This document shows positions 25,136-33,598 of a DNA stretch of 64,000 bases, piece after piece. The notes under the pieces were generated by a model, which was given only the letters and a program-made list of their open reading frames with translations, had not been told where the DNA came from and did not search any database. This stretch comes from an uncultured Alphaproteobacteria bacterium (GTDB taxonomy: Bacteria; Pseudomonadota; Alphaproteobacteria; Caulobacterales; Caulobacteraceae). Location of the stretch: the NCBI GenBank assembly GCA_937920085.1, contig CALETE010000031.1:60430-124429 (forward strand), given 5' to 3'. Made by a program: the position numbers and the translations under genes. The first letter of the stretch is position 1. Each line of letters opens with the position of its first letter.

Positions 25136-26308
25136 TTAGAGACGTTCGACGATGGTCACATTGGCCATGCCGCCGCCTTCGCACATGGTCTGGAGACCAT
25201 ACTTGCCACCGCGCGACTGCAGGCCATTGATCAGGGTCGCCATCAGCTTAGTACCCGAAGCGCCGAGGGGGTGTCCCAGGGCGATCGCGCCGCCATTGAC
25301 GTTGATGCGGGCCGCATCGACGCCGAGGTGCTTCATGAAGGCCACCGGGACCGAACCAAAGGCCTCGTTAACTTCGAACAGGTCGATGTCGTCGATCTTC
25401 ATGCCCGCCTTCTTCAGAGCGCGCTCAGTGGCCGGAATTGGGGCTTCCAGCATGATCACCGGGTCATGGCCCAGTAGGGACAGGTGATGGATGCGGGCCA
25501 GGGGCTCGACGCCTAAGTCCTTCAGGCCCTTTTCCGAGACAACCATGACGCCGGAGGCACCGTCGCAAATCTGGCTGGATGAGGCGGCGGTCAGACGGCC
25601 GTTTTCACGCAGCAGCTTCACGCCCTTAATGCCTTCGAGGCTGGCGTCGAAGCGGATGCCTTCATCGATCGAATGGATCGAAACATTGCCGTCGGCGTCG
25701 GTAATTTCCAGGCCGATGATCTCGTTCTTAAAGGCACCAGCTTGGGTGGCAGCAATAGCGCGCTGGTGGCTCTGATAGCTGTATTCGTCGATCTCATCCT
25801 TGGTCAGGCCATACTTTTCAGCGACCATTTCCGCACCGATAAACTGCGAAAACTGGATGTTCGGATAAGCCGCCTGAATACGGGGGCTCATATAGGTGCC
25901 GAAACCGTTCTGGGCAGGAAGGGCCGCTGAGAGGCCCATGGGCACGCGGGACATGCTCTCAACGCCCGCGGCGATAACGATGTCCATGGTGCCGCTCATC
26001 ACAGCTTGAGCCGCGAACTGCAGGGCCTGCTGCGAGGATCCGCACTGACGGTCAACGCTGGTGCCGGGCACGCTTTCGGGCAGCTTGGATGCCAGGACGG
26101 CATTACGGCCGATATTGATACCCTGTTCGCCCACTTGACCGACGCAACCCATGATCACGTCTTCGATCAAGGCCGGATCTGCACCGGTGCGGTCAACCAG
26201 TTCATTCAGCACGACGGCGGCGAGGTCGGCGGGGTGCCAATCCTTCAGCTTGCCGCCCTTCTTGCCACCGGCTGTGCGCCCTGCGGCCACGATGTAAGCT
26301 TCACCCAT
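25136..26308 (-). CDS. Acetyl-CoA C-acyltransferase (thiolase)
   Basis: Thiolase of 390 residues that cleaves 3-ketoacyl-CoA or condenses acetyl-CoA units. The acylated cysteine is in DRQCGSSQQA, the activating His in NVNGGAIALGHPLGASG and the second cysteine in MCEGGGMANV, so the active site is complete. The insertion of QQ after CGSS and the length favour a degradative FadA5-like thiolase over biosynthetic AtoB/PhbA. It is followed seven bases later by an SDR gene. Confidence 0.92.
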   Translation of the reverse strand: MGEAYIVAAGRTAGGKKGGKLKDWHPADLAAVVLNELVDRTGADPALIEDVIMGCVGQVGEQGINIGRNAVLASKLPESVPGTSVDRQCGSSQQALQFAAQAVMSGTMDIVIAAGVESMSRVPMGLSAALPAQNGFGTYMSPRIQAAYPNIQFSQFIGAEMVAEKYGLTKDEIDEYSYQSHQRAIAATQAGAFKNEIIGLEITDADGNVSIHSIDEGIRFDASLEGIKGVKLLRENGRLTAASSSQICDGASGVMVVSEKGLKDLGVEPLARIHHLSLLGHDPVIMLEAPIPATERALKKAGMKIDDIDLFEVNEAFGSVPVAFMKHLGVDAARINVNGGAIALGHPLGASGTKLMATLINGLQSRGGKYGLQTMCEGGGMANVTIVERL

Positions 26309-26396
26309 GGTCTGCTCCCTTGGTTTGGCGCCGGACCTCCGGCGGCTTTGGCTGGTACATAATCCTACGACGTTGCGGAAGCCAACTGGTGGAAAT

Positions 26397-26427
26397 GACC
26401 CGCAAAGGCTTTTTCGTAAAGCGGGTC
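26397..26427 (-). terminator. Possible terminator stem downstream of the glycosyltransferase
   Basis: GACCCGC (26397-26403) and GCGGGTC (26421-26427) form a perfect 7-base stem just after the minus-strand glycosyltransferase stop at 26435. The 17-base loop is rich in A and T. No T-run follows the stem on the minus strand. Confidence 0.35.
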
Positions 26428-26434
26428 GGACCGC

Positions 26435-27379
26435 TCACAGGGTGGAGGCCGGTGAAATCGTCTGGCCATAGAAGGCCTTCTGGAAAGGCCCCCACCAGAA
26501 GGTCTTGCCCAGGCAACGGATAGCATAGTCCAGTTTGGGGATGGCCTGCGGGGATCGGATCAAAGCCAAGGCTCCCACCAGGAGTAGGCCCAAGCTCGCT
26601 TGACCCAACCCGACACACATCCAAAAGGCCACGCCAAACCAGTCAGACCGAGCCTTTGCCGCCAAGGTCGGGCCGTGGCCATAGGCGAAGGCGCGGGAAA
26701 ACGTATAGGCAAGACTTAGGCGCTCGGGCAGTGGATCTTCCCAGACCCAGGCCAATGGCGACCACGCAAGGCGTGCACCAGAGGCCTTCATGTGTTCGAA
26801 CAGCACGTCATCCTCGCCGCCAATGCGATTGCGTGCGGCTGAAAATGGCACTGGACCATCTGGCATGGCAGCGCGGCGGATCAGGCTATTTCCGCATCCG
26901 TAATATCCGTCGATTGGCCCCGGCACATCAGACCCTAGCCTGGAAAAAAACCATTCGAGATAGGCGCGATGGGGGCTGGTGCCTTCCGGTACGCGGCCTC
27001 GGACCGGACCGAAAACCACATCGGCCTCAAACTCCGCCTGCACCTGCAGAAGGGCGGCAAGCCATTGGGGATTAGCCTCTTCATCATCATCCAGGAAGGC
27101 CAGCAGCCTGCCCCGCGCCAGCTTCAAGGCGGCATTGCGAGCATTTGCAACCCCAGATTCTGGGACGTGAAAATAGCTGAGAAGGAGCGGAGCCTCAGTC
27201 TTTAGGCGCGCGACCAAGGGCATTGCCGATGGCACCTGGTCATTATCGACAATGACCAATTCCAGCTTCGAGAACTCAACCCCAGCCTGGGCGAAGATCG
27301 ATCGTACCGCAACCTCCAGGCCCAGCAGCCGTCGCTGGGTCGGGATGATGATACTGACAAGGGGCCCGTCGGACGTCAT
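26435..27379 (-). CDS. Glycosyltransferase family 2
   Basis: GT-A fold glycosyltransferase of 314 residues. The N-terminal VSIIIPTQRR starts the fold, the metal/nucleotide-sugar motif is FLDDDEEANP at about residues 95-104, and IGGEDDVLFEHMKASG supplies the acceptor-side ED motif. One or two membrane helices (about residues 247-272) near the C-terminus suggest membrane association. It lies 24 bases after the fRMsr gene on the same strand. Donor and acceptor are unknown. Confidence 0.88.
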   Translation of the reverse strand: MTSDGPLVSIIIPTQRRLLGLEVAVRSIFAQAGVEFSKLELVIVDNDQVPSAMPLVARLKTEAPLLLSYFHVPESGVANARNAALKLARGRLLAFLDDDEEANPQWLAALLQVQAEFEADVVFGPVRGRVPEGTSPHRAYLEWFFSRLGSDVPGPIDGYYGCGNSLIRRAAMPDGPVPFSAARNRIGGEDDVLFEHMKASGARLAWSPLAWVWEDPLPERLSLAYTFSRAFAYGHGPTLAAKARSDWFGVAFWMCVGLGQASLGLLLVGALALIRSPQAIPKLDYAIRCLGKTFWWGPFQKAFYGQTISPASTL

Positions 27380-27403
27380 GCCGCCCAGGCTAAAGGGTTT
27401 CAG

Positions 27404-27913
27404 TTATCGAAGTATGGAGCCGCCAAACGTGGCCGACAGGATCGTTTGCAGCCAATGGCCATCCACCTCGTCAAAGGCGGCGGGTTCTTTCGAGTCCACA
27501 TCAAAAACCGCGATCAGCCGGCCAGACCCATCGAAAACAGGGACCACGATTTCGCTGGCCGAGTGGCTGTCACAGGCAATGTGCCCAGGAAAGGCGTGAA
27601 CGTCGGGCACGATCTGCGTCTGCGCCGTCGCTGCAGCCGTCCCGCAAACGCCACGACCGAATGCAATGCGCAGACAGCCAAGCGTGCCCTGATAGGGGCC
27701 GACCACCAGCTCATCGGGCCTTTCCCGATCGACCACATAAAAGCCGGTCCAAAAATAGGTGGGAAAGCTGGCGGCCAGCATGGAGGCCACCGTCGCCATC
27801 TTCGCCGTGAGGTTGGTTTCGCCCTCCAGAACAGAGGCGATCTCCTCGGCGACCTGTGCATAACGGTCGGCCCGACCCGCGGGCAGGATCAAGTCATTAA
27901 AGGCTTCAGCCAT
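27404..27913 (-). CDS. GAF-domain free methionine-(R)-sulfoxide reductase
   Basis: A 169-residue GAF-domain enzyme that repairs free methionine-R-sulfoxide. Three conserved cysteines of fRMsr are present: GCLRIAFGRGVCG holds two, and HIACDSHSASEIVVP holds the third. WTGFYVV near residue 56 and LIAVFDVDS near 143 are family blocks. The start is ATG 27913 (MAEAFNDL); an in-frame codon 36 bases upstream is less likely. Part of a minus-strand run below the amino acid permease. Confidence 0.9.
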   Translation of the reverse strand: MAEAFNDLILPAGRADRYAQVAEEIASVLEGETNLTAKMATVASMLAASFPTYFWTGFYVVDRERPDELVVGPYQGTLGCLRIAFGRGVCGTAAATAQTQIVPDVHAFPGHIACDSHSASEIVVPVFDGSGRLIAVFDVDSKEPAAFDEVDGHWLQTILSATFGGSILR

Positions 27914-27964
27914 CAAAAGCTCCCCGTCTGGTGACGCCGAAGGCCCCACCAGACGAGATCACAA

Positions 27965-29557
27965 TCAGTCTTCTTTTTGCGGCAATTCCATGGGCGAGGC
28001 CTCATGCCCCTGCACCAGAATTCCGCGACCAAGGTTCGAGCTGTTTCGGCCGAAGGCAAGGTAGATCACAATGCCGATGACCAAGTAGACCAGGAAGAAA
28101 TTCCGGGTGATCGTATCTGCCATGAGTGTCTTCAGCAGGATGAGGCACATTACTGCACCCAGGATCGGCACGACCGGGAAAAGGGGCGTACGGAAGGGCC
28201 GGACCAGGTCAGGTGCCGACGACCGCAGATAGATCACTGTCACGCAGACAATGGCAAACGCGGCTAGCGAACCCACATTGGACAGGTTGGAAAGGGCGTC
28301 CAGGGACATGAAGCCCGCAGCACCACATGCAGCGACACCAACCAAGATGGTGTTGACCCAAGGGGTCTTGAACTTGGGATGCACCATTGACAGAGCCTTG
28401 GGCAAAAGGCCGTCACGGCTCATGGTGTAGAAGATTCGGGTCTGACCATAGAGAAGGACCAGCATCACCGAAGATAGACCAGCAATGGCCCCAATCTTCA
28501 CCAGAACGGCAAACCAAGGCAGGCCGATATGGTTGACCGCCGTGGCGATCGGCGCGGGGTTATCCAGGGAGGCATAAGGCACAATTCCCACCAACACGGC
28601 CGAGGTCGCAATATAGAGGACGGTGCAGATGGCCAGAGCGCCAAGAATCCCGATCGGCATGTCCTTAGCCGGGTTGCGGCTTTCAGCTCCGGCCGTGGAG
28701 ACCGCTTCAAAGCCCAGATAGGCGAAGAAGATCACGGCAGCAGCGTGGATGACACCACCGACACCGTATTTGGCGGATGTGTCGTCTGTCAGGACAGCCC
28801 AAAGCGCGCGGCCGATTTGATGCAACATGTCCATTGGGGTCCCAGCCGGGGGTGGCGGGATCTGGGCTGGAATGAGCGGATGCCAGTTGGCGGGGTTCAC
28901 ATAGCGCGACCCGATCACGATGAAGGCGATGACCACGGTCAGCTTGATGGCGACCACGATATTGTTCACCGTCGCAGACTCTGACACCCCCATGACCAGC
29001 AAGCCGGTCACCAAGGCGATGGCGACAATGGCAGGAAGGTTCATAATGCCATGGGCGATCACCTGGCCCGCATCGTTCTTGACCAAAACCCCCGGCGCTG
29101 CGGTAAATTCGGGTGGAATGACGATGTGCATGTCCTTCAACAGACTGGCCAGATACCCGGACCAACCCACTGCCACAGTTGAGGCCGCCAGGCCGTATTC
29201 CAGCACCAGCAACATCCCCATGATCCAGGCAACAATCTCGCCCATGGAGGCATAGGAATACGAATAGGCCGATCCCGAAACCGGAATGGCAGAGGCAAGC
29301 TCGGCATAGCAAAGGGCAACAAAGGCGCAGAGGGTGCCGGTGATGATGAAGGAGATCATGATCCCAGGGCCGGCGAACTGAGCAGCAGCGCGGCCCGTCA
29401 GAACGAATATGCCCGTGCCGATAATGCAGCCGATCCCGAGCAGGATCAGGTTCAGAGCCCCCAGGGACCTATTGAGTTCCCCATGTTCGTGCTCGGCCTG
29501 AATCTGTCCGATGCTTTTCCGTCGGAAAATTCCCCCGACACCGCCTGCATTCGCCAT
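27965..29557 (-). CDS. Amino acid permease (APC superfamily, cationic amino acid transporter-like)
   Basis: Inner-membrane amino acid transporter of 530 residues with 12 or more predicted helices. The first helix carries LGIGCIIGTGIFVLTG, the substrate-binding unwound region of APC proteins, and FAYLGFEAVSTAGAESRNPAKD is the helix 6 signature of the CAT/YhdG group. The ATG at 29557 is preceded by GGAGAG five bases away, so it is preferred over an in-frame TTG at 29569. Substrate preference cannot be read from sequence. Confidence 0.92.
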   Translation of the reverse strand: MANAGGVGGIFRRKSIGQIQAEHEHGELNRSLGALNLILLGIGCIIGTGIFVLTGRAAAQFAGPGIMISFIITGTLCAFVALCYAELASAIPVSGSAYSYSYASMGEIVAWIMGMLLVLEYGLAASTVAVGWSGYLASLLKDMHIVIPPEFTAAPGVLVKNDAGQVIAHGIMNLPAIVAIALVTGLLVMGVSESATVNNIVVAIKLTVVIAFIVIGSRYVNPANWHPLIPAQIPPPPAGTPMDMLHQIGRALWAVLTDDTSAKYGVGGVIHAAAVIFFAYLGFEAVSTAGAESRNPAKDMPIGILGALAICTVLYIATSAVLVGIVPYASLDNPAPIATAVNHIGLPWFAVLVKIGAIAGLSSVMLVLLYGQTRIFYTMSRDGLLPKALSMVHPKFKTPWVNTILVGVAACGAAGFMSLDALSNLSNVGSLAAFAIVCVTVIYLRSSAPDLVRPFRTPLFPVVPILGAVMCLILLKTLMADTITRNFFLVYLVIGIVIYLAFGRNSSNLGRGILVQGHEASPMELPQKED

Positions 29558-29965
29558 TTGTCTCTCCAATTGCTGGCCGATCTTCGCCGCCAGATTAGAC
29601 AGACGCTAGCCGTCATTGTGGAAACGGGCAATCACCCAGGTGCCTGCCGCCACCATCAGCGCGCATTTCGCCAGAGAAACAGGCCAGTCAGAACGAGACG
29701 CCCAAGGCCGGGGGGAGACGTCCGGCTCAGACAAACGGACTGAAAAATCGGTCAGGGCCTAAGATTTTGTGTCTGGCGCACGGGCTCAGGCTATCGACCG
29801 CCGAGGCCCTCCAGAGCACCCTATGAAAATAGTAGGCAAAATATACTCATTTTGAGGTTTTCAGATTTAAGAACGGCCGCTAACTTGGGGTCATTCACAG
29901 GCTGGTCGGGGACCGGCACCCGCACATGGGTTCACCCCGACGGCGATCGCTGACAGGGGGATTGC
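29558..29965. other. Intergenic region, 408 bases, with an AT-rich stretch and a stem-loop
   Basis: No convincing gene or RNA was found. It must carry promoters for the divergent permease and the small plus-strand gene. Bases 29820-29880 are AT-rich, unlike the surroundings. A stem-loop at 29905-29941 (GTCGGGG with CCCCGAC, inner ACCC with GGGT) lies just before the GTG at 29966. Confidence 0.5.
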
Positions 29966-30187
29966 GTGAGTGAAGTCGTATATTTGGCAAACCGGTCAGA
30001 GTTCGGCCTGCGTAAAGCACGCACACGCGTCGACAATATCGCAACCATGTTTCAGGCCCTGGAGGCCGGAGGCCTGCTAGATATTGCCCCCGAAGATCCA
30101 GAAGCTAAGGCTAACCACACGGTTGCACGCAAACTTCTCGGCTTGGTGCAGGCTGAATTGCATCTTCTCCGGCAGGAACTGCCCTAG
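29966..30187 (+). CDS. Small hypothetical protein, 73 residues
   Basis: Not recognised. It starts at GTG 29966, preceded by CAGGGGGA at a good distance for ribosome binding. The product is soluble, helical and charged, with no Cys and no membrane segment; the C-terminal LGLVQAELHLLRQELP looks amphipathic. Its TAG stop is the same CTAG quartet as the TAG of the convergent DUF4188 gene. Coding status is supported by the start signal and the exact fit, but not by any known family. Confidence 0.5.
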   Translation: MSEVVYLANRSEFGLRKARTRVDNIATMFQALEAGGLLDIAPEDPEAKANHTVARKLLGLVQAELHLLRQELP

Positions 30188-30666
30188 GCCTTTTTGGCCC
30201 CGACTCGCCCCCTAGCCTCCTGGCGGGCACCCGTTGCATCCTTGAGCCTCCCGGCCAGCCCTAGGCCGAAGGCTGGCATGTTGTTGTAGACATTCTCGTA
30301 CTTACCGTTCTCGATCAGGTAGGTCTCATGCCAGATGCCGACGTCGCCGTTTGACCCGATGGCCTTATTAAAAGCCTGCCAGGCAGGTAGATGGGCGGCC
30401 TCCCGCGATTTGGCATAGGCTTCGAGATGGCCAAAGCTGCGCCAGTATTGGGTTACAACGATATCTGGAAACCCAAACATGGTTCTGGCGTGCAGCAGGC
30501 CAAGCTCTGGCTGTTTGGCCAACTCGATCAACATGCGCGGCATAGCGGCGGCCACAGGAGCCCACTGCCAGAATTTCCATGGGCGATTGATCCGCATGCC
30601 AATCAGAAACACGACGAAATCCCCATCGACCTCTGCACAGACCCGTTTGGCTATGATTTCCGACAT
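30184..30666 (-). CDS. DUF4188 family protein
   Basis: A 160-residue protein that resembles the DUF4188 group, some members of which are annotated as monooxygenase-like. It shows VFLIGMRINRPWKFWQWAPVA early, then MFGFPDIVVTQYWRSFGHLEAYAKSR, and GIWHETYLI, a dimeric alpha/beta-barrel type pattern. No cofactor motif is evident, so the function is unknown. ATG 30666 is preceded by GGAG at six bases and is preferred over upstream codons at 30690 and 30726. It converges with the small hypothetical gene. Confidence 0.8.
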   Translation of the reverse strand: MSEIIAKRVCAEVDGDFVVFLIGMRINRPWKFWQWAPVAAAMPRMLIELAKQPELGLLHARTMFGFPDIVVTQYWRSFGHLEAYAKSREAAHLPAWQAFNKAIGSNGDVGIWHETYLIENGKYENVYNNMPAFGLGLAGRLKDATGARQEARGRVGAKKA

Positions 30667-30812
30667 GGCGATCTCCGATTTCTGTTTCATAAATTTACAC
30701 TGAAAATTTATAGCAGCAATATGCAAATGTGGATGTCGGCCATGCGGAAATGCGGGGGCATTTCGATTTGCGGCTATCGCCCTGGCCTTCGAGTCCCGTT
30801 AGAAGCAGAGAG

Positions 30813-33008
30813 ATGAGCGCACCTGCAAAGACCCTTGCACAGACAGCCGCCGAATATGGCCTCAAGGCCGAGGAATTCGACCTGATCGTCAAGCGACTGA
30901 ATCGCGATCCCAGCCCTGTCGAACTGGGCGTCTTCTCGGTGATGTGGTCGGAGCACTGTTCCTATAAGTCGTCCAAGATCCATCTGGGCAAGTTCCCGAC
31001 CTCGGGGCCCCGGGTCATCTGCGGCCCGGGCGAGAACGCCGGGGTTGTAGATATTGGCGATGGTCAGGCCTGCATCTTCAAAATGGAGAGCCACAACCAC
31101 CCCTCCTATATCGAGCCCTATCAGGGGGCGGCGACCGGCGTCGGCGGTATTATGCGCGATGTCTTCACCATGGGGGCACGGCCCATCGCCCTGTTGAACG
31201 CTCTTCGGTTTGGCGATCCAAGCCACCCCAAAACCAAGCGTCTGGTCAGCGGCGTGGTCAGCGGTATCGGCGGATATGGCAATTGCGTCGGCGTGCCCAC
31301 CGTCGCTGGCGAAACCAACTTCCATCGCGGCTATGATGGCAACATCCTGGTCAACGCCATGTGCGTCGGCTTGGCTGATGCCGACAAGATTTTCTACTCT
31401 GCAGCCCCCTCCCCGGGCCTATCCGTGGTCTATTTCGGCTCAAAGACCGGCCGTGATGGCATCCATGGGGCCACCATGGCGTCTGCAGAGTTTGACGACG
31501 CCTCCGATGAAAAGCGGCCCACCGTCCAGGTCGGCGACCCCTTTGCTGAAAAGCTGCTGATCGAAGCGACCTTGGAGCTCATGGCTTCGGGCGCGGTTGC
31601 GGCCATCCAGGACATGGGGGCTGCAGGCCTGACCTCGTCTTCGGTCGAAATGGCTGGCAAGGGCGGGGTCGGAGTTGAGCTGAACCTGGACATGGTGCCT
31701 CAGCGCGAAGAGGGCATGACCGCCTATGAGATGATGCTGTCGGAAAGCCAGGAGCGCATGCTGGCTGTGCTCAAGCCTGGACGAGAACAGGACGGACACC
31801 GCATTTTCGAAAAATGGGGCCTAGACGCTGCGGTCATTGGCCAGACCACCGACACCGGACACCTGGTGCTCAAGCACAAGGGCGAAACTGTATGCGACGT
31901 TCCCTTGGCCCCCCTATTTGATGACGCCCCGCTTTATGATCGCCCCTGGGTCGAGACAAAGGCACAGCCGCGCCTCGAGGCAAAAGACATTCCTGAGCCC
32001 GAGGACTACGCCGCAGCGGTCATCAAGCTGATGAGCAGTCCGGACATGGCCTCTAAGCGCTGGCTTTGGGAGCAGTATGACCGCCACGTCATGGCCGATA
32101 CCTTGGAAGACAGCGCCACTGGCGCTGATGCCGGGATCGTCAGGGTGCATGGAACGAAAAAGGCCCTGGCGGTGACCTCGGACTGCACACCACGCTATGT
32201 GCAAAACGACCCCTATGAGGGCGGCAAACAGGCTGTGGCCGAAGCCTGGCGCAATCTCACCGCCGTCGGCGCAGACCCCGTCGCCATCACTGACAATCTG
32301 AACTTCGGTAATCCTGAGCGACCCGAAATCATGGGCCAGATCGTGCGGGCCATTGATGGCATGGCCGAAGCCTGCAGGATCCTCGACTTCCCGGTCGTGA
32401 GCGGCAATGTCAGCCTCTACAACGAGACCAATGGGGCGGCTATTCCGCCAACCCCCACAGTGGGCGGGGTGGGCTTGCTTTCAGACTCCACCCTCCGGGC
32501 TGATTTCTCAGGCATGAAGGCTGGCGACACGCTGATCCTGCTGGGAGAAACCAAGGGCGAGCTTGGGGCCTCCATGTACCTGCGCGAAATCCTCGGCCGC
32601 GAGGACGGGGCTCCGCCGCCCGTTGACCTGATCATGGAACGCAGGATCGGCGACCTCGTCCGCAGTCTCATACAATCCCGACACGTCACCGTGGTGCATG
32701 ATCTTTCCGATGGCGGCCTGATCGCTGCGGCCGCCGAAATGGCCCTGGCCTCCAAGGTTGGGATCACTCTCGAGCTGCCCTCAAAACTGCCCGATCACGC
32801 CCTGCTGTTTGGCGAAGATCAGGGCCGCTATCTGATCGCCACCGCCAACCCAGCACCGATCCTGAAGGCCGCCAAGGCTGCGGGCGTTCTCGCAGAAGAA
32901 GTCGGCCACGCAGACGGCCCTGCCCTGGCGACGGCCGGCATCTTCAGCATCGCCCTGACAGACCTGCGCGCGGCCCACGAAGGGTGGATGCCTGCCTTTA
33001 TGAACTAG
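30813..33008 (+). CDS. purL: Phosphoribosylformylglycinamidine synthase subunit PurL
   Basis: Synthetase subunit of the fourth purine biosynthesis step, converting FGAR to FGAM with ATP; it works with PurQ and PurS, neither of which is in the window. The 731-residue product has ELGVFSVMWSEHCSYKSSK and FKMESHNHPSYIEPYQGAATGVGGI in the first ATP-grasp-like half and the second AIRS-like domain from about residue 420. Family length is normal for small PurL. The start is ATG 30813 (MSAPAKTLAQTAAEYGL), 84 bases after the first in-frame ATG. Its TAG stop overlaps the CinA-domain gene stop in a CTAG quartet. Confidence 0.96.
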   Translation: MSAPAKTLAQTAAEYGLKAEEFDLIVKRLNRDPSPVELGVFSVMWSEHCSYKSSKIHLGKFPTSGPRVICGPGENAGVVDIGDGQACIFKMESHNHPSYIEPYQGAATGVGGIMRDVFTMGARPIALLNALRFGDPSHPKTKRLVSGVVSGIGGYGNCVGVPTVAGETNFHRGYDGNILVNAMCVGLADADKIFYSAAPSPGLSVVYFGSKTGRDGIHGATMASAEFDDASDEKRPTVQVGDPFAEKLLIEATLELMASGAVAAIQDMGAAGLTSSSVEMAGKGGVGVELNLDMVPQREEGMTAYEMMLSESQERMLAVLKPGREQDGHRIFEKWGLDAAVIGQTTDTGHLVLKHKGETVCDVPLAPLFDDAPLYDRPWVETKAQPRLEAKDIPEPEDYAAAVIKLMSSPDMASKRWLWEQYDRHVMADTLEDSATGADAGIVRVHGTKKALAVTSDCTPRYVQNDPYEGGKQAVAEAWRNLTAVGADPVAITDNLNFGNPERPEIMGQIVRAIDGMAEACRILDFPVVSGNVSLYNETNGAAIPPTPTVGGVGLLSDSTLRADFSGMKAGDTLILLGETKGELGASMYLREILGREDGAPPPVDLIMERRIGDLVRSLIQSRHVTVVHDLSDGGLIAAAAEMALASKVGITLELPSKLPDHALLFGEDQGRYLIATANPAPILKAAKAAGVLAEEVGHADGPALATAGIFSIALTDLRAAHEGWMPAFMN

Positions 33009-33490
33009 GCTTCCGTCGCCTTTACCAAGAGCTCAAGGGCTGCGGCAGCAAAGGCGTCCATATTGGCGATGCGGTCCGGAGAGCCGGTTTCGACCACCAC
33101 GGCAAGCTCGACCGGGCCTGAGATCGCCACAACCGTATGCCCTGCGGCATCGCCATAGCCATTGCCGGTCGGCCCAGCCGCCCCGGTTTCAGAAATCCCC
33201 CAGGTGGTCCCGAACCGCTCACGGACTGTGCGGGCCAGCAATAGGGCATAGGGCTCACTGGCCGAACGCATGCCCGCAACCGCCTCCCGAGGCAGGTCCA
33301 GCAGGCTCATCCGCGCCTTGCCGGTATAGATCACTCCGCCGCCGAGGTAATAAGCCGAGGCTCCACTGACGCTCAGAAGGGCGGCAGAAATCAAACCGCC
33401 AGACGAGCTCTCAGCCACAGCAACGGTCTGCTTGCTGCCCTTTAGACGTTCGCCAAGGGTCTCGCCCAGGGCCAATAATGTCGGATTCAT
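33005..33490 (-). CDS. pncC: Nicotinamide-nucleotide amidohydrolase PncC (stand-alone CinA C-terminal domain)
   Basis: A 161-residue protein equivalent to the C-terminal amidase domain of CinA, which converts nicotinamide mononucleotide to nicotinate mononucleotide in NAD recycling. The core motifs are AVAESSSGGLISAALLSVSGAS, with the catalytic serine, then GGGVIYTGKAR and ISETGAAGPTGN. Residues AESSSGG replace the more common AESCTGG. ATG 33490 has a very strong GGAGGAGAT ribosome-binding site seven bases upstream and fits the family start; an open frame running to 34066 is antisense to the next gene. It overlaps purL tail-to-tail. Confidence 0.9.
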   Translation of the reverse strand: MNPTLLALGETLGERLKGSKQTVAVAESSSGGLISAALLSVSGASAYYLGGGVIYTGKARMSLLDLPREAVAGMRSASEPYALLLARTVRERFGTTWGISETGAAGPTGNGYGDAAGHTVVAISGPVELAVVVETGSPDRIANMDAFAAAALELLVKATEA

Positions 33491-33547
33491 AGGATCTCCT
33501 CCCCGCTTGGGGCATGATTTTCTTGGCTTGGCGCAAAACTCGCGCGC

Positions 33548-33577
33548 ATGATGATGCACAATTAGACCAATCATCAT
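33548..33577. promoter_or_regulatory. Inverted repeat ATGATGAT-N14-ATCATCAT in a divergent promoter region
   Basis: A perfect 8-base inverted repeat at 33548-33555 and 33570-33577 lies between the divergent PncC gene and the serine hydrolase, 22-51 bases before the latter's start at 33599. The position and symmetry fit an operator for a dimeric regulator, but no regulator gene is adjacent. Confidence 0.4.
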
Positions 33578-33598
33578 TTTCCGGGAGGAATTTTTCAA

